A stretch of DNA of 64,000 nucleotides from Guadua angustifolia (lineage: Eukaryota; Streptophyta; Magnoliopsida; Poales; Poaceae), in assembly GCA_036346375.1 (NCBI GenBank), contig CM070517.1, forward strand, positions 12,689,161 through 12,753,160. Reading direction: 5' to 3'. The translations under genes were made by a program, and so were the position numbers. Within the stretch, counting starts at the first letter, position 1. Each line of letters opens with the position of its first letter. The notes beneath the pieces were generated by a model that was not told where the DNA came from, searched no databases, and was given only the letters and a program-made list of their open reading frames with translations. Positions 46,070-58,347 of this stretch are shown here, piece after piece.

Positions 46070-48313
46070 ATGACTGCAGGCAAATCCACCGCACCAGCCG
46101 ACGTGAACACTTACGCCATAATCGTCCCTACCTTGGACGATTTGACCCCAAAGCAGCGCAAGGAAATCGAAGAACGAAAAGCTGCTTTGGAAGAATTGAT
46201 GTTAGGCTGTTATCAGAAAACCCGACGAGGGGTCACGCAGAAGATGGCACTTCCAACATTGAACCCCTTCGGCGAAACTGACGCTGCGTCAAATTCGGTA
46301 AGCTGATATCTTCCGGCTCAAGCCAAATTGTCCGTTATGATTGAGCAATCTGTGCATCATGCATTAATCAACCAATCATCGGCTTTGGTCACAACCTTAA
46401 AGCCGATGATAGAAAATAGCGTAAAAACAATTGTGCAGGAGTTGGCAACATCTGGAGGGTTGCTGGATCCGTTGCAGCCACTCCCAACATATCCCATGTA
46501 TTCTGTGGCACCAAATGCCGACACGATCAAGGCATCGGCACCCGCACCTTCACTAGTGCCAACCCAACCCACCGTGTTGGCACCAACAAATCCTCGCATG
46601 AACCCAGTGCCGCATTACCTTGCATATACCGACGCTGTCAAGACAGATCCATCGGCGTCAGGTGTTTCCTACATTCCGTCGGCTTCTCGGCCGATCAAAC
46701 AAGATAAAAATTGCAAACCCCAAGGTACATCTCAAGTTAGAAATCCGGTCCCATATAAAGTGGTTACATATACAGAGCCGTTCGTCCCATTGCCTGAGGT
46801 TACGGCTGACAAAGCCGATGGGTACGAATCATGGCATCAACAGTACCCGTCTGCTAGGATAAGCCGACCAGCCGAGTTTGCACTCGGGGGGCAAAATACC
46901 ACTCACAATTGGCCAAACCCTGGTGTTCCATCGGTCAATAACATCAATTGGGTTGATCAGATTTCTATGGTTTTAAGAGACCAATTTGGCCTACAGCCCA
47001 AAGGAAAAACCATCGGCTATAGAAAGCTATACCCAGATTACATTGACCGGATGCCATATCCCCATAACTTCAGAATTCCCGATTTTGCCAAATTTTCAAG
47101 GGATGATTCGGTCACTACTCTAGAGCATGTTGGGCGATTTATTGCCTAGTGTGGTGAAGCAGCTCAATCCGATAGGTTAAAAATTAGACTTTTTCCATTA
47201 TCTTTGTCGGGAACTGCTTTTACTTGGTTTACGAACCTGCCTCCAAATTCGGTCCACTTTTGGAACGATTTAGAGAGCCGATTTCATGAATACTTTTTCT
47301 CTGGTGGTCTAGAATTAAGAATTTCAGATCTAAGTGCTGTCCGATAGAAATTTGGTGAATCGGCTTCTGATTACATTAGAAGATTTAGAGAAGTGCGAAA
47401 TCGGTGCTTCAGTGTAGTATTGCCCGATAATCAACTAGCCGATTTAGCATTTCAAGGACTAATTCCCCCACTCAAAGAGAAACTTGCTGGACAGGAGTTC
47501 ACTGATCTAAGCCATCTGCTTCATCGCGTATCGGCGCAAGAAAGCCGATATTTAAGTAAAGAACTTAAAGATAAAATTAGGATAAGTGGCAAGGATAAGG
47601 CCAAAGTAAACATGGTTGAGTATAGTTCGAGTGAAACTTCGGAGGATGAAGCAGATGTAAACTTAGCCGAATGGATAAAAGGTTCCAGAAAACCACTTAT
47701 CTGTTCATGGCTTAAGCCGACGAAGAGTAAGTCAGAGATCAAGTATGCTTTCGACATATCCAAATGTGATCGCATATTTGATATGTTATTACAAGAAAAA
47801 TTGATACGGCTGCCAGAAGGGCATATCATACCGTCGGCCGACGAGATCAAAAAACGACGATACTGTAAGTGGCATCATTCTTTTTCCCATAACACTAATG
47901 ATTGCAATATCTTTCGGCAGCAAATACAGGCAGCGATTGAAGATGGTCGGCTCAAATTTGCGAAAGAGCCGGCCATGGAAGTCGATGTCAATCCCTTCCC
48001 AATTAACATGGTTCAGTGCTCCGGCAAAGGAAAGCAGGTTGTCGACGAAAAACCCAGAGTAACAAGGCAAGTCGACATAGAGTCAAGCTCGAAAGGAGAA
48101 ACACTGAAGATAACGATCGGCTCCCTTCAAATTGAAGCCGATCAAAATGGGAAGAACTCAAGAACCATTAAGCCAAAAGGGGAACCGCAAGTCGGGCGAT
48201 GGTACAAAGCCGAGAGGTCTCCACCTCGAAAATCAGCTTTCAAACCTAAGCCGACTTTTTCACAGTTGCTCGAGAAATATGAGAGGATGAGCAATCGTGA
48301 AGCGGCGAGTTAG
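46070..48313 (+). pseudogene. Retand-type gag
   Basis: Forms the particle and packages RNA. The frame opens MTAGKSTAPADVNTY shortly after the primer site, the natural start. The N-terminal part is helical (KQRKEIEERKAALEELM), the middle is Pro-rich, and the core has FPLSLSGTAFTWFTNLPP, FHEYFFSG and ASDYIRRFREVRNRC. A C-terminal region, YCKWHHSFSHNTNDCNIFR, is the Cys/His motif typical of this group. One frame spans the whole region but holds TGA at 46304-46306 and TAG at 47147-47149 and 47345-47347 (the latter two at Gln positions). It ends in TAG at 48311-48313, followed by a change of frame to pol. Confidence 0.85.
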
Positions 48314-48344
48314 CCACGACTGCATTTAATGTCGGCCAAACAAT

Positions 48345-49589
48345 GTGTTTCGGCCGAGTAATTTGCATCGGCCAAGTAACGCAGAAAGAGCTCATCAGAG
48401 ATGTCCCTTTTGGCAGTTTTGTTGGGAAAGGGGCGTGGCATTACCGTCTTTGAGGTCGTGCCCCATGGAGCATTACCCGCAAAAAGATTGGCCAAGACAG
48501 TCGGTGAAAGAGCGTTTATTTAGGCCAATATCGGGTCAAAAAGAGTCAGGGCATAGGGAGCCAGTAAAAAAGAGGCTAGGTACACCAAACCAAGACAAGA
48601 AAGAAGAGCCCACGGAAAATTTGGTTGGTAAAATCCGCAAGCCAGTGGAGCCGAAGCCCAGATGGTGCCCGACTGGACTTAGCCGATCGCAACGCAGACA
48701 GTTTCAGCGCCTAAGAACGCAGGAAATAAGAGAAGCTGAAGAAGAAAAATAGAGAGATGAGACATTCAATGAATTTCGGCCAATGAAACCTGTTAAAAAG
48801 GAATGGAGGAGAAAAGAACAAGCTGATGACGAGTCAGATTCCTCGGACGACTTGCTGTCACCGATAGTCCGAAATGGCACTCCCATGGATATCAACATGG
48901 TGTTCACTCTGCCAGCCGAATTCAGAATCAAAACTAAATCGGCTAAAGATACGTTCGCTCAATTATGCCTGGGTGCACAAGACGCAGTATTCGAGAAACC
49001 ACAGGATCCTCATCGGTACTTAAAGCCGTTGTACTTAAAAGGCTTTATCAACGGAAAGCCGATATCTAGGATGCTTGTAGATGGAGGGGCTACTGTAAAC
49101 TTAATGCCACTCTCCACTTGCAAGAAGTTGGGCAAAACCGATGAAGACCTGATCAAAACGAATATGGTGCTAAATGACTTCACAGGTGACCCCACTAAAG
49201 CAAAAGGGGTGATGGTTACAGAACTAACCGTCGGCAGCAAAACTTTGCCGACTGTGTTCTTTGTAATTGAAGCTAAAGGGAATTACAGTGTGCTTCTAGG
49301 ACGAGATTGGATGCATGCCAACTGCTGTATACCCTCTACCATGCACCAACTCCTTGTACAATGGAACGGAGATGAAATCGAAGTTGTTTCAGCCGATACA
49401 TCGGCTCATATTGCCATGGCCAGCGCCGATGCAAATTGTCCACACAAAGAGGCAGAGTGTATATCAGGTAAGGCACTAGACGATTGTGACTTCATATGCA
49501 TTGGGAAGTCGGGCTTTACGCCGATCAGTGTCAGGCCAAGCACGTTTGATCGGGCGAGTGAAATCTTGAGAAGATGGGGAAAGAAATGA
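48345..49589 (+). pseudogene. Retand-type protease region
   Basis: The frame is +1 to gag. A basic linker (RWCPTGLSRSQRRQFQRLR) comes first, then the aspartic protease, which processes the polyprotein: ISRMLVDGGATVNLMPLSTC carries the catalytic Asp in VDGGA, and YSVLLGRDWMHAN is the second conserved block. An in-frame TAG at 48750-48752 lies in the linker. The catalytic site is intact. The frame is lost near 49580, one base out, where the RT leader frame (49574 on) takes over. Confidence 0.85.
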
Positions 49590-52080
49590 TCCAAATTTTG
49601 CAAGACAAGGCGAAGAGCTATCGGCATGTGATAAATTCGAGTGAAGCTATTGAAGATTTCCAAAGCGAAAAATTGGGTCAAGGTTTCACTTCAGCCGATA
49701 TGCTCGAAGAAGTCGATATAGGAGAAGGTGATAGAAAAAGGCCAACTTTTGTAAGCGCAAATTTAGGTCTAGAATACAAAAATAAGTTGGTCAAAATACT
49801 TAGAGAGTACAGGGATTGTTTCGCTTGGGAATACTATGAGATGCCTAGATTAAGCCGACAATTAGTGGAACATCGGCTGCCTATCAAACCGGGGTATCGG
49901 CCATATAAACAACCTCCGCGTCGTTTTAATTCAGAGTTGTACAATGTGATAAAAGAAGAAATTGAAAGGTTATTGGAGGCCAAATTCATAAGGCCTTGCC
50001 GATATGCTGAGTGGGTATCCAACATTCTTCCCGTCATGAAAAAGAACGGTAAGTTTCGTGTGTGTGTAGATTTTAGAGATTAAATAAAGCCACGCCAAAA
50101 GATGAATATCCGATGCCTATAGCCGATATGCTTATCGATGCTGCCTCGGGTAATAAGATTATCAGTTTCCTTGACGGAAATGCTGGGTATAACCAGATAT
50201 TCATGGCAGAAGCCGATGTCCCCAAAACGGCCTTCAGGTGCCCTGGTGCGATAGGATTGTATGAATGGCCAGTAATGACATTCGGCTTAAAAAATGCAGG
50301 TGCTACTTATCAACATGCCATGAATTTAATTTTTCACGATCTAATCGATCATATTGTTGAGATTTACATCGATGATGTGGTAGTTAAGTCCAAGGAAGAT
50401 TGGCAGCACTTGGCCGATTTGGAAAGAGTGTTTCAAAACACAAGAGCTCACGGGTTAAAAATGAATCCCTTGAAATGTCCGTTTGGCGTGTCGGCTGGTC
50501 AGTTTCTCGGATTTATGGTGCATCAGAGAGGTATTGAGGTTAACCAGATAAGGGTCAAAGCCATAGCAAATACCAAACCGCTGACATGCAAAAATGAGAT
50601 GCAAAAGCTGATTGGCAAAATTAACTACTTAAGACGATTTATTTCGAATCTGTCTGGTAGGATTCGGGCTTTTACACCACTACTAAAACTGAAGGATCAT
50701 CAGGAGTTTGTGTGGGGAGCCGATCAGCAGAAGGCTTTTGACGATAGAAAGCAATACTTAGCATCACCACCAGTCTTGGCCGCACCACAGAAGGGGATTC
50801 CATTCAAGTTATATGTATCGGCTGAAAATGAGACCATCGGGGTTGTATTGGCGCAAGAAGTCGATGGCAAAGAGCGAGTAATATTTTACTTAAGCCGACG
50901 ACTCCTGGAAGCTGAAACCAGGTACCCACCGATAGAGAAGTTGTGCTTATCCTTATATTTTGCTTGTACGAAATTGAGGCATTATATATTAGTATCGACT
51001 TGCATAGTAGTATGCAAAACCGATATCATCAAGTATATGCTGTCTGCACCAATCTTGAGAGGACGACTTGGAAAGTGGGCTTATGCTCTAACCGAGTTCG
51101 ATCTACAATACGAATCGGCCAAAGCCATTAAAGGCGAAGCAGTAGCCGATTTCATAACTGGATATGATACCATGGCAGGAATGGTCGATGTAGCCCCATG
51201 GCAACTGTATTTTGATGGGTCAGTTTGTCAAGAGGGAAGTGGAATAGGTATTGTATTGATTTCGCCAAAAGGACATGACATCGAGTTTGCATATCGGCTT
51301 CAAAGCCAATGCTCTAATAACCAGGCCGAGTATGAAGCATTGCTCAAAGGGCTGCAGTTGTTGGAAAGTATTGGGGCAAGTAACGTAGAAGCATATGGTG
51401 ACTCATTGCTAGTGGTACAACAAATTAAAAGAAAATTTAAATGCAACAATGAGGTGCTATCAAAGTATCTAGAGCATTGTCTCGAGGTTATCAACACTTT
51501 CACGTCATTTTGTATCGGTCATGTGTCTAGGGAAATGAATGACAGAGCCAACACACTGGCACAAGCAGCTTCAGGCTATAGGGAATACAGCAGATATGAA
51601 GCGTTTGATTTGATCGACAAAGCAGTGCTGTGTGTCGATAATGCCGATTGGAGAACAGAAATAAAAGCTTACCTAATGGACCCATCCAGGCCTACCACGC
51701 GAAAAGTTCGCCAACAAGCGTTGAAGTATGTTGTGCTGGAAGGAGAATTATACTATCGGACATTGGAGGGATTCCTTTTAAGATGTTTAGGAGATGAAGA
51801 AGCGAAAGTGGCCATGGGTGAAGTCCATGAAAGAATTTGCGGTGCGCATCAATCGGCTCACAAAATGAAGTGGATCCTAAGACGAACTGGGTATTTTTGG
51901 CCGACAATGCTGGAAGATTGTTTCAAGTACTACAAAGGGTGCCAAAGTTGTCAAAAGTTTGGGAATGTGCAGCTTGCCCCAGCATCGGCTTTACATCCAA
52001 TTATTAAACCATGGCCGTTCAGAGGATGGGGGATAGATGTAATCGGCCAAAATATTCCCAACATCAAGCAAAGGCCATAA
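49574..52080 (+). pseudogene. Retand-type RT, RNase H, second RNase H and integrase N-terminus
   Basis: RT leader and fingers run to VDFRD at 50083, where a one-base deletion shifts the frame. The rest reads from about 50084: PMPIADMLIDAASG, AFRCPGAIGLYEW and the catalytic IYIDDVVVKS. RNase H (KLYVSAENETIGVVLAQE, REVIFYLSRR-like) follows, then a connection and a second RNase H starting LYFDGSVCQEGSG with NNQAEYEALLKGL and AYGDSLLVVQQ, a hallmark of the Tat lineage. The integrase zinc region (HERICGAH, CQSCQKFG) and the first catalytic block WGIDVIG end the frame at 52080. RT and second-RNase H catalytic residues look present. Losses are by frameshift. Confidence 0.9.
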
Positions 52081-52906
52081 GTTCATCCTCGCAGCCACAG
52101 ATTATTTTTCAAAATGGGTCGAAGCCATTCCGCTTAAAAAAGTCACCAGCGTAGAAGCCATCGGCTTTGTTAATGAACACATTATCCATCGATTCGGTAT
52201 TCCTCAGACCATCACAATCGATCAAGGAACTGTGTTCATGTCTAACAATTTTAAAAGCTTTGCAGAAAGACTGGGCATCAAACTGCTCAACTCATCACCA
52301 TATTACGCTCAGGCCAATGGACAAGCCGAATCGTTTAACAAAACTTTGATCAAGCTGATTAAAAGAAAAATTGATGAAAGGCCTCGAACTTGGCAATCTA
52401 CACTGTCGGAGTCTTTGTGGGCTTATCGGCTAGCGTTTCACGGATCGACTAAATTGTCACCATATCAGTTGGTATATGGTCAGGAGGCCGTGTTGCCCGT
52501 AGAGATAAATATTGAGTCCATGCGAGTAGCAAGGCAGAATAATCTGTCAGCCGATGAGTACAAAGAATTGATGCTATGCAATTTAAATGACTTAGTGGAG
52601 TTAAGGCTGATTACTTTAAATCGGCTTGAAAAGAATAAGGAAAGAGTTGCAAGAGCCTACAACAAAAGAGTTGTGCCCAAGTCCTTCAGTGAAGCCGATT
52701 TGGTTTGGAAAACAATATTGCCGATCGGTTCTAAAGATAATCGATTCGGCAAATGGTCACCTACTTGGGAAGGGCCATATAAAATAAATCGGCTTGTTGG
52801 TGGAAATGCGTATATACTCGAAACACTTGAAGGGTTGGTGTTACCGAAGGCAATTAACGGAAAGTATCTAAAGCAGTACTACCCTAGCGTTTGGATCGGT
52901 GCGTAA
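52057..52906 (+). pseudogene. Retand-type integrase core and C-terminus
   Basis: Shifted by one base at about 52057-52080. It continues FILAATDYFSKWVEAIPLKK, then TITIDQGTVF with the second catalytic Asp and NGQAESFNKTL with the Glu, so with WGIDVIG upstream the DDE triad is complete. The tail has LSPYQLVYGQEAVLP and KWSPTWEGPYKI and ends PSVWIGA-stop at 52904-52906. No chromodomain is seen, as expected for this non-chromovirus lineage. Confidence 0.9.
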
Positions 52907-53044
52907 TTAGAAATTTGCAGTGAATTTGGAAATGAATCGGTTAAACAGCCGATTAAACGAGATAAAATAATCAGCTAAACAGCTGATTAAATGTGTTACA
53001 AAAGTGTAGCAAATAGAAGGGCATTGTTTCAACACAACATAAGT

Positions 53045-56000
53045 TTACAGCTCAGATCCGGGGAGTCTAGCACCTAAACCCGACAGCGCTGCAGCGGCCT
53101 TGCCCAATGTCTCTGTGATGCCATACACAAGGTTTTCATCGGCTTTTGCATCACCTGGCACCGGGATGATCTTGGCCGACTGGTCCTTAACCTTGGCAAC
53201 GGCTTGGCCGATGTTCCTTTTCTGGTCCTTCAGAGTAGAAGCCATTGCGTCCGAGGTAGCAAGGGTGTCGGCCAGCTGTTGATTTACCTTGGCCAACTCC
53301 TCCTCAAGTTGCTTCTTAGTTTGTTCCAGCTTTTGGGCCGAAGACTTGGCAACCATAAAAGACGCAGCGGCTTCATCGTACTTCTTTTTCTCGGCTTTGG
53401 CTTCAGCAATCAGCTTATCCAGAAGATGTTGGTCGGCTTCTTGGGCTTGGCGCTGGAGGATTCTAGCGTTAGCAGCATCAACTTCCGCTTTTTTCTCATC
53501 TAAATGGCACACATCAAGTAGCGCGCTCATGGCTTTAGCAGGGAGGTCGGCTTCGACGGCAGCCATAGCATCACGGATAAGTGTACGATTGGCCAAAAAT
53601 AATTGCCTCCTACCGAAGTTATCTCGAGAACGGCCGATTCGGTTTTTCCTCGCATATTAGGGTCGATTCGACTCTCGGCCGATGCCTTCATAGATACATC
53701 TAGGATTTGTCGGATGTATTCTGGGTAGTTATCCGTTGCCATGACCTCCGGATCAACCAACTCATCCAGAGTAAATCCAAGAAGGGTGGATAAGTTGTCT
53801 GGCGCAACGTCAGGTGTTGGAAGAGCCGACGGAGCAGGTGATGGAGGGGTTGGAGACTTCAAAGTCGCAGGACGATTAGCCGAAGTGCCTTGAAGTTCGG
53901 CCAAGATACCAGCCACTTGAACTGTTGTTGTCGGCTGAAAAGGAGATAGCACAAGATCAATAACTTAAAGAATTAGCAACTCTTGGGTGCATAAAAGTGG
54001 TGTAGGACTTACTTCGGTAAAAGCCGACGGGTGAGGGGAGCTCTCAGCGCTTTGTTCTTTGCGCTTCGAATGCTTCCTGGCAGGAATCTTGGTGGACTTG
54101 GGTTTTTCTGAAAGCAAACCACAGGATAAGCAAGGATGTAAGCAGAAAATGTTTATCTACTATAATGAAGTACTTACTGGGCTTTCTTTCCTTCTCGATC
54201 TCCGATAATGACGGGCTTTGCACTCGGAGATTACCAGAGGTATAGCCAGTCAAGCCTGTCGTCTGATGAGGTCGTTTTCCCTTGGGCCCACTAGCCGATG
54301 GGTCGATAACAGCCTTATCTCCTACAGCAACATCCTGTAGAGAACAAAGGGTTTAAATGATTGAAAGATGGAAGCAAAAGAAAATCTACAGGCATAAAAA
54401 ATTCTTTGTGAAATAAGCCGATACCTCTACGGCTATAGACGAGTTAGTATAACCCGAAGTACTGGAAGAATCCGAGCTATCTTCGCTCAAACTGCTGCTG
54501 CTAGAAGAAACTACCGTCGGCTCATGAAAGTCCGGTAAAAATTTCTCTATAATGGCCAACGGTGAACGGTCCAAATAAAGAACCTCTGCTATCAATGACC
54601 ACCAAGTTGAAAAATGACCGGCTCGGCGGGAGTTTAAAAAGAAGTGTGGCAGGCAGGTGACTTGAAGTTCATCGGCTAGTGTTAGAAGTAGTTCAGTTTG
54701 GATGGCATTGTTCACCTTGGATCTTGGCTGAAGACGATCCAGAAGAGGGAGACTAGGAATTACTTGGCCAAAACCCAATTGGCGAGCATACACAGAAGGA
54801 TGGTAAAACTCGTACAATGGCTGAAAAGTCCTATTACGGGAGTTCAAGCCGACATGGAAGATGCAAGGAGAAATAAAAATCCGATACAACTCTAAGGTCG
54901 ATCTTGGCATTGAAAGATCACAAGATCCGGATGAAGGAAAGAAGGCCATTGGAAATCGATCGCCTTCGCCAGAGGAAAAGAAGTCTTGCGGCATCAAGGT
55001 CGCATTGTCCAAATATAGGAAAAATGACAAGTATTTTTTAAAGCCGATTGGGGTAATCCTGATGTCACCACTGGAACACATTACCAGTCTTTCTCCGTGT
55101 GACCGATCGGTTTCAGATCATGGAGTGGTGCCTTGAGGTAATCCTCGAGGAAGGCCGAGTCCTCCAAGGGTTCAGAGATAAGTGATCAACTGAATATGCT
55201 ATAAAGCCAGAGCTGGACAAGCCATAATGGACCACCTATGTTGCCAACGATGAACTGAGCGAAACTAGAAAAAAGCCGACTTCTGATAATATGCATCATC
55301 TGATACACAGCTTTGAGAAGCATCTTGCCAAGCGCGAGCCGACGGCCTTCAACCAGTTGCTCTGCCACATATTGATATACCTAGGTCGGCCCAAGAGAAG
55401 CTCCACAGAAAAGAAACCGATCCAGCCACAGGTTCAAGAAAGCTACATGCTCCTCATCCGATACGAGCCCATTAACCTTGTTATTATGTTGAATGTACTT
55501 GGACCATCCCTCGCCTTTTGATCGGATTAGCTTGTATCTTGGCTTGCCGCTAAAAGCCGATATCTGGTCTCCATCTGGACTAAGGCAACAAAGCTCGGCT
55601 ATGTCTAAGAGGGTTGGGCCGATGGGACCAGTCCAGAAAAGAAAGGCATTAAGAGTGTCCCACTGTAAATAACGTGTCGTGGCCACCAAGGGCTCATTGG
55701 CCGGTGGTTTGCAAGACTCAATGAAGACACTCACTATGCCCATGTTTTCCCATTCAGACCTCTTTTGGGCCGACACTCGGATGAACCAGCTCCTCCAGCC
55801 TTTGAGAGCCGTCGGCCAAGCTCTAAAGCTTTTTCCTCATCCGTTAAATTATAGCCTTTAGCCGATAAAGGGAGTCTAGGAATTTCCTCATTAATAACTG
55901 TATCGGCAGTCAGATTTCCTACCGGTTCTAGGTAGTATTGATCTTCACTTTCGAGGATCGATCAAGACTGCGTGAAGGATCCATTCAGCCGATGAAGGAG

Positions 56001-56157
56001 GTGGAGAGCTTGATCGCAAAGAACTGGGAGTCAGAAAGCCGATTGCAGATGGTTCAAGAGCAGGGAAGCGTGAAAATGACCATGGGGGTCCCGCATATAT
56101 ATAACACGGTGAAAGGTAAAAAATGGCGGGAAATGAATTCGAGGCAACACCTGCCAT
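53045..56157 (-). pseudogene. Antisense gene remnant with plant mobile domain (PMD)
   Basis: A minus-strand coding region opposite to gag-pol, between integrase and 3' LTR. From upstream: an N-terminal piece (55945-56157), then a PMD-like domain at 55186-55776 (GPTLLDIAELCCLSPDG, VAFLNLWLDRFLFC, EGRRLALGKMLLKAVYQ, GPLWLVQLWLYSIF). A second conserved part lies at 54386-55081 (PLYEFYHPSVYARQLGFGQ, ending in a Ser-rich stretch). Pro/Ser-rich linkers follow (53527-54253), then a 183-codon coiled coil at 53045-53596 (EQTKKQLEEELAKVNQQLAD). The pieces are in different frames, separated by stops and perhaps introns. PMD proteins are plant transposon-derived factors, some kept by hosts in silencing (MAIL/MAIN). 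Its role for the element is unknown. Confidence 0.7.
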
Positions 56158-56300
56158 TAAACCGCACCGAGATTTTTACGGCACAATTAAAACAAGCGGT
56201 TACTGGAACAGTTCTCTAGCTGGCAAGGAAGAAGCCGATGAAGAAAGAAGTCAATGAAGAAAGAGCCGATGAATTTTTGAAAGATAACAAGTTATCTTCC

Positions 56301-56316
56301 AAAAATGGGGGGCATA
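56301..56316 (+). other. Polypurine tract of the Retand-type element
   Basis: AAAAATGGGGGGCATA, directly before the 3' LTR start at 56317. Confidence 0.85.
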
Positions 56317-57016
56317 TGTTTGCACCAGTTTTTGGAAACTACGAGAAGAATCGGCAGAAAAGCACGAGTTTGGATAAAGCACGAAGCACAGTTGGAAAGT
56401 TTGGATAGCATACGGATAATATGTGGAAACGGAGTCCAACGAGGGAAAAGCACAGCTGGAGAGTATACGGATAATATCTGGAAGCAGAGTCCAAAAAGGA
56501 AACTATAACCGATTCGGATTAAGTTGACGTATTGGACCAGGACTCGGATCGGCTGATGGGTATAAAAGGCGCACCAGGGCTGCTTGAAGGAGGAACGGAC
56601 GCACAACCAAATCATATCTGCTATTTTTTCTTTCATAGTTTTCAGTCTCCTAGCTCTGTAATCTTTCCTTTGTAAGTCGACATTGATCAAATAAAGTTGC
56701 GAATCGCCGATTGTTTGATCATCATCGATTTCTTCAGGTTTGATTTATTCTGTCTTGTTGCGCATCGCCTTTTCAAAATCAATCTGCCTTTTACCTTCGG
56801 ATTAGTCTTAATCAGCTAATCTAGTTACCCTTCTAATCGGCTTTCTGGCTGATTTCTGTTTAAGCCGATTCGCCCCTAGGATCGGCTTGATTGAATTTCA
56901 CAATCTCCTTATCGATTGCAGGGTCAAATCGATTGGCACGCTCACGCAAAACTGAACTCGACGTTCGTCTGATGTGTTGCGATCAGAAACCCTACATCGC
57001 GTTTTTGGCGTCAACA
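56317..57016 (+). repeat. 3' LTR of the Retand-type element
   Basis: TGTTTGCACCAG to GGCGTCAACA, 700 bp, same length as the 5' LTR without indels. Hand comparison gives about 22 substitutions, about 21 of them transitions. TATA box at 56561-56568. Confidence 0.95.
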
Positions 57017-57062
57017 CCATCAAAACCCAAATTGCTAGTGCAAGATAACGGATTAGTGGAGG

Positions 57063-57930
57063 TTGCATCAGGACTTGGGTATTCAATCTGAGGTACCCAT
57101 CTGTTTATCACTACACTACTCCCTGGATCAGTAGATAGTGCACACAGGTGCATTACTAGATTATACACATACATCACGGATGTTTATTCGATACTTAATA
57201 TTAAACAGTACATACATAGACCGTATGGTCATTGTTTTATAATACGGGCCGATAAGGCCAAATACATAACTGGGATCCATGACATAAATGAAAATAATAA
57301 CAGAAGCGAAAAGAAAAAGGTGGATCCATCAGCACTGCCCAATATTAAGCAGTTGGGTCCCATCCTACTTCTCATTGCCATCTTCTCTGTCTGGTCCGAG
57401 GTAGGCATAAGGGTCTTGATCAGAACACTCTGAGTTATTTGAAGTGAGTGTGAGTACAAACAACCCATACTCCACAAGCCACCGCACAGAATGCAATTAT
57501 AATGGATGCAAGGCTGATCAAATGACGGCGTTATTGATACGAAAGGTTTGCCCGATCTTTACAGCTTATCATGGTTTGATAACTTGACCAGCAAAGTCAA
57601 GTCAACAATCCGGTTGAACAGAAAGCTTGCTTCTCACAAAATTCACTCATCGTGGTGCTCTTGATCCTTTCCAAATGAAGTGAGGCCAACTAGCTACGAA
57701 CAACCTACTTGCATGTCACGGAATTTGCTCGAAAATAATCGTGATCCTCGTCTACTGGACCACCGGGAAGTAGACACAAACAACATGTACACCAACGAGG
57801 GGTGCACAAGTACTCTGAAGAAACGCTCAGCTCCTCAATTTGCAGGTTGCAAACGGGAAGACCAAAGCATAGAAGTTATTATGTTTAATGTGAATAATGT
57901 GGTCGCTCTAACGCTAAGCCATAAATTACA
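57063..57930 (-). repeat. Diverged Tekay-like LTR fragment
   Basis: From TGCATCAGGACTTGGGTATTC it follows the layout of the LTR1 family: GTGCACACAGG at about 57135, a CCGTATGGTCAT block near 57222, and CACAGAATGCAATTATAATG near 57483. All are degenerate relative to LTR1-3. No terminal GGGATGTTACA was found. The 57931-58230 bases hold nothing recognisable. Confidence 0.5.
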
Positions 57931-58232
57931 TGGGTATATATAACCCCTTGGATGTTCTCCCCTGGTTTGTACAGCAATCAAATCTTATCTCTAGTTTCCT
58001 AATTAGACTCAACTAATATGGTAAAAACCAATGTGCAAACTTTTTCTGCCAATTTGTTTCAGAGATAGCAGAGCAACCATAAGGAATCTACCTTCAAGAG
58101 CATATTCATTGTGACGGGCTCAAAAAGACCTTTCAAACAAGTACTTTATTTGCTTGATTTAGACTCCATATGAGAAATGGTCATTTCAAATTAGGTGCTA
58201 CTGATATGATGAGTTGAATTCGAATTTGGGCT

Positions 58233-58347
58233 CTCCAAAAGTGCACTATTCAAATATGTACTTTTCAAAGATGCACTTTCCAAATATTAACTTTCCAAAA
58301 ATGCACTTTCCAAATATGCACCTTTCAAATATGAACTTTTCAAATTT
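58233..58347 (+). repeat. 15-bp minisatellite
   Basis: About seven imperfect units of ATGCACTTTCCAAAT. Because the period is a multiple of three, one frame stays open and yields an NMHFPK-like repeat, but there is no evidence that it is translated. Confidence 0.85.

Larger units (their letters stand above)
45335..57016 (+). mobile_element. Complete Retand/Tat-type gypsy element (11,682 bp), TSD CCATC
   Basis: Two 700-bp LTRs, a primer site, gag, protease, RT, RNase H, a second RNase H and integrase on the plus strand, then an antisense gene remnant and polypurine tract. Flanked by perfect CCATC duplications (45330-45334, 57017-57021). The extra RNase H after the first, plus the antisense ORF, place it in the Tat lineage (Retand-like). 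The coding part holds about four nonsense codons and three frameshifts, so it cannot move by itself. Its LTRs differ at about 22 of 700 positions by hand count, nearly all transitions. Confidence 0.95.
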
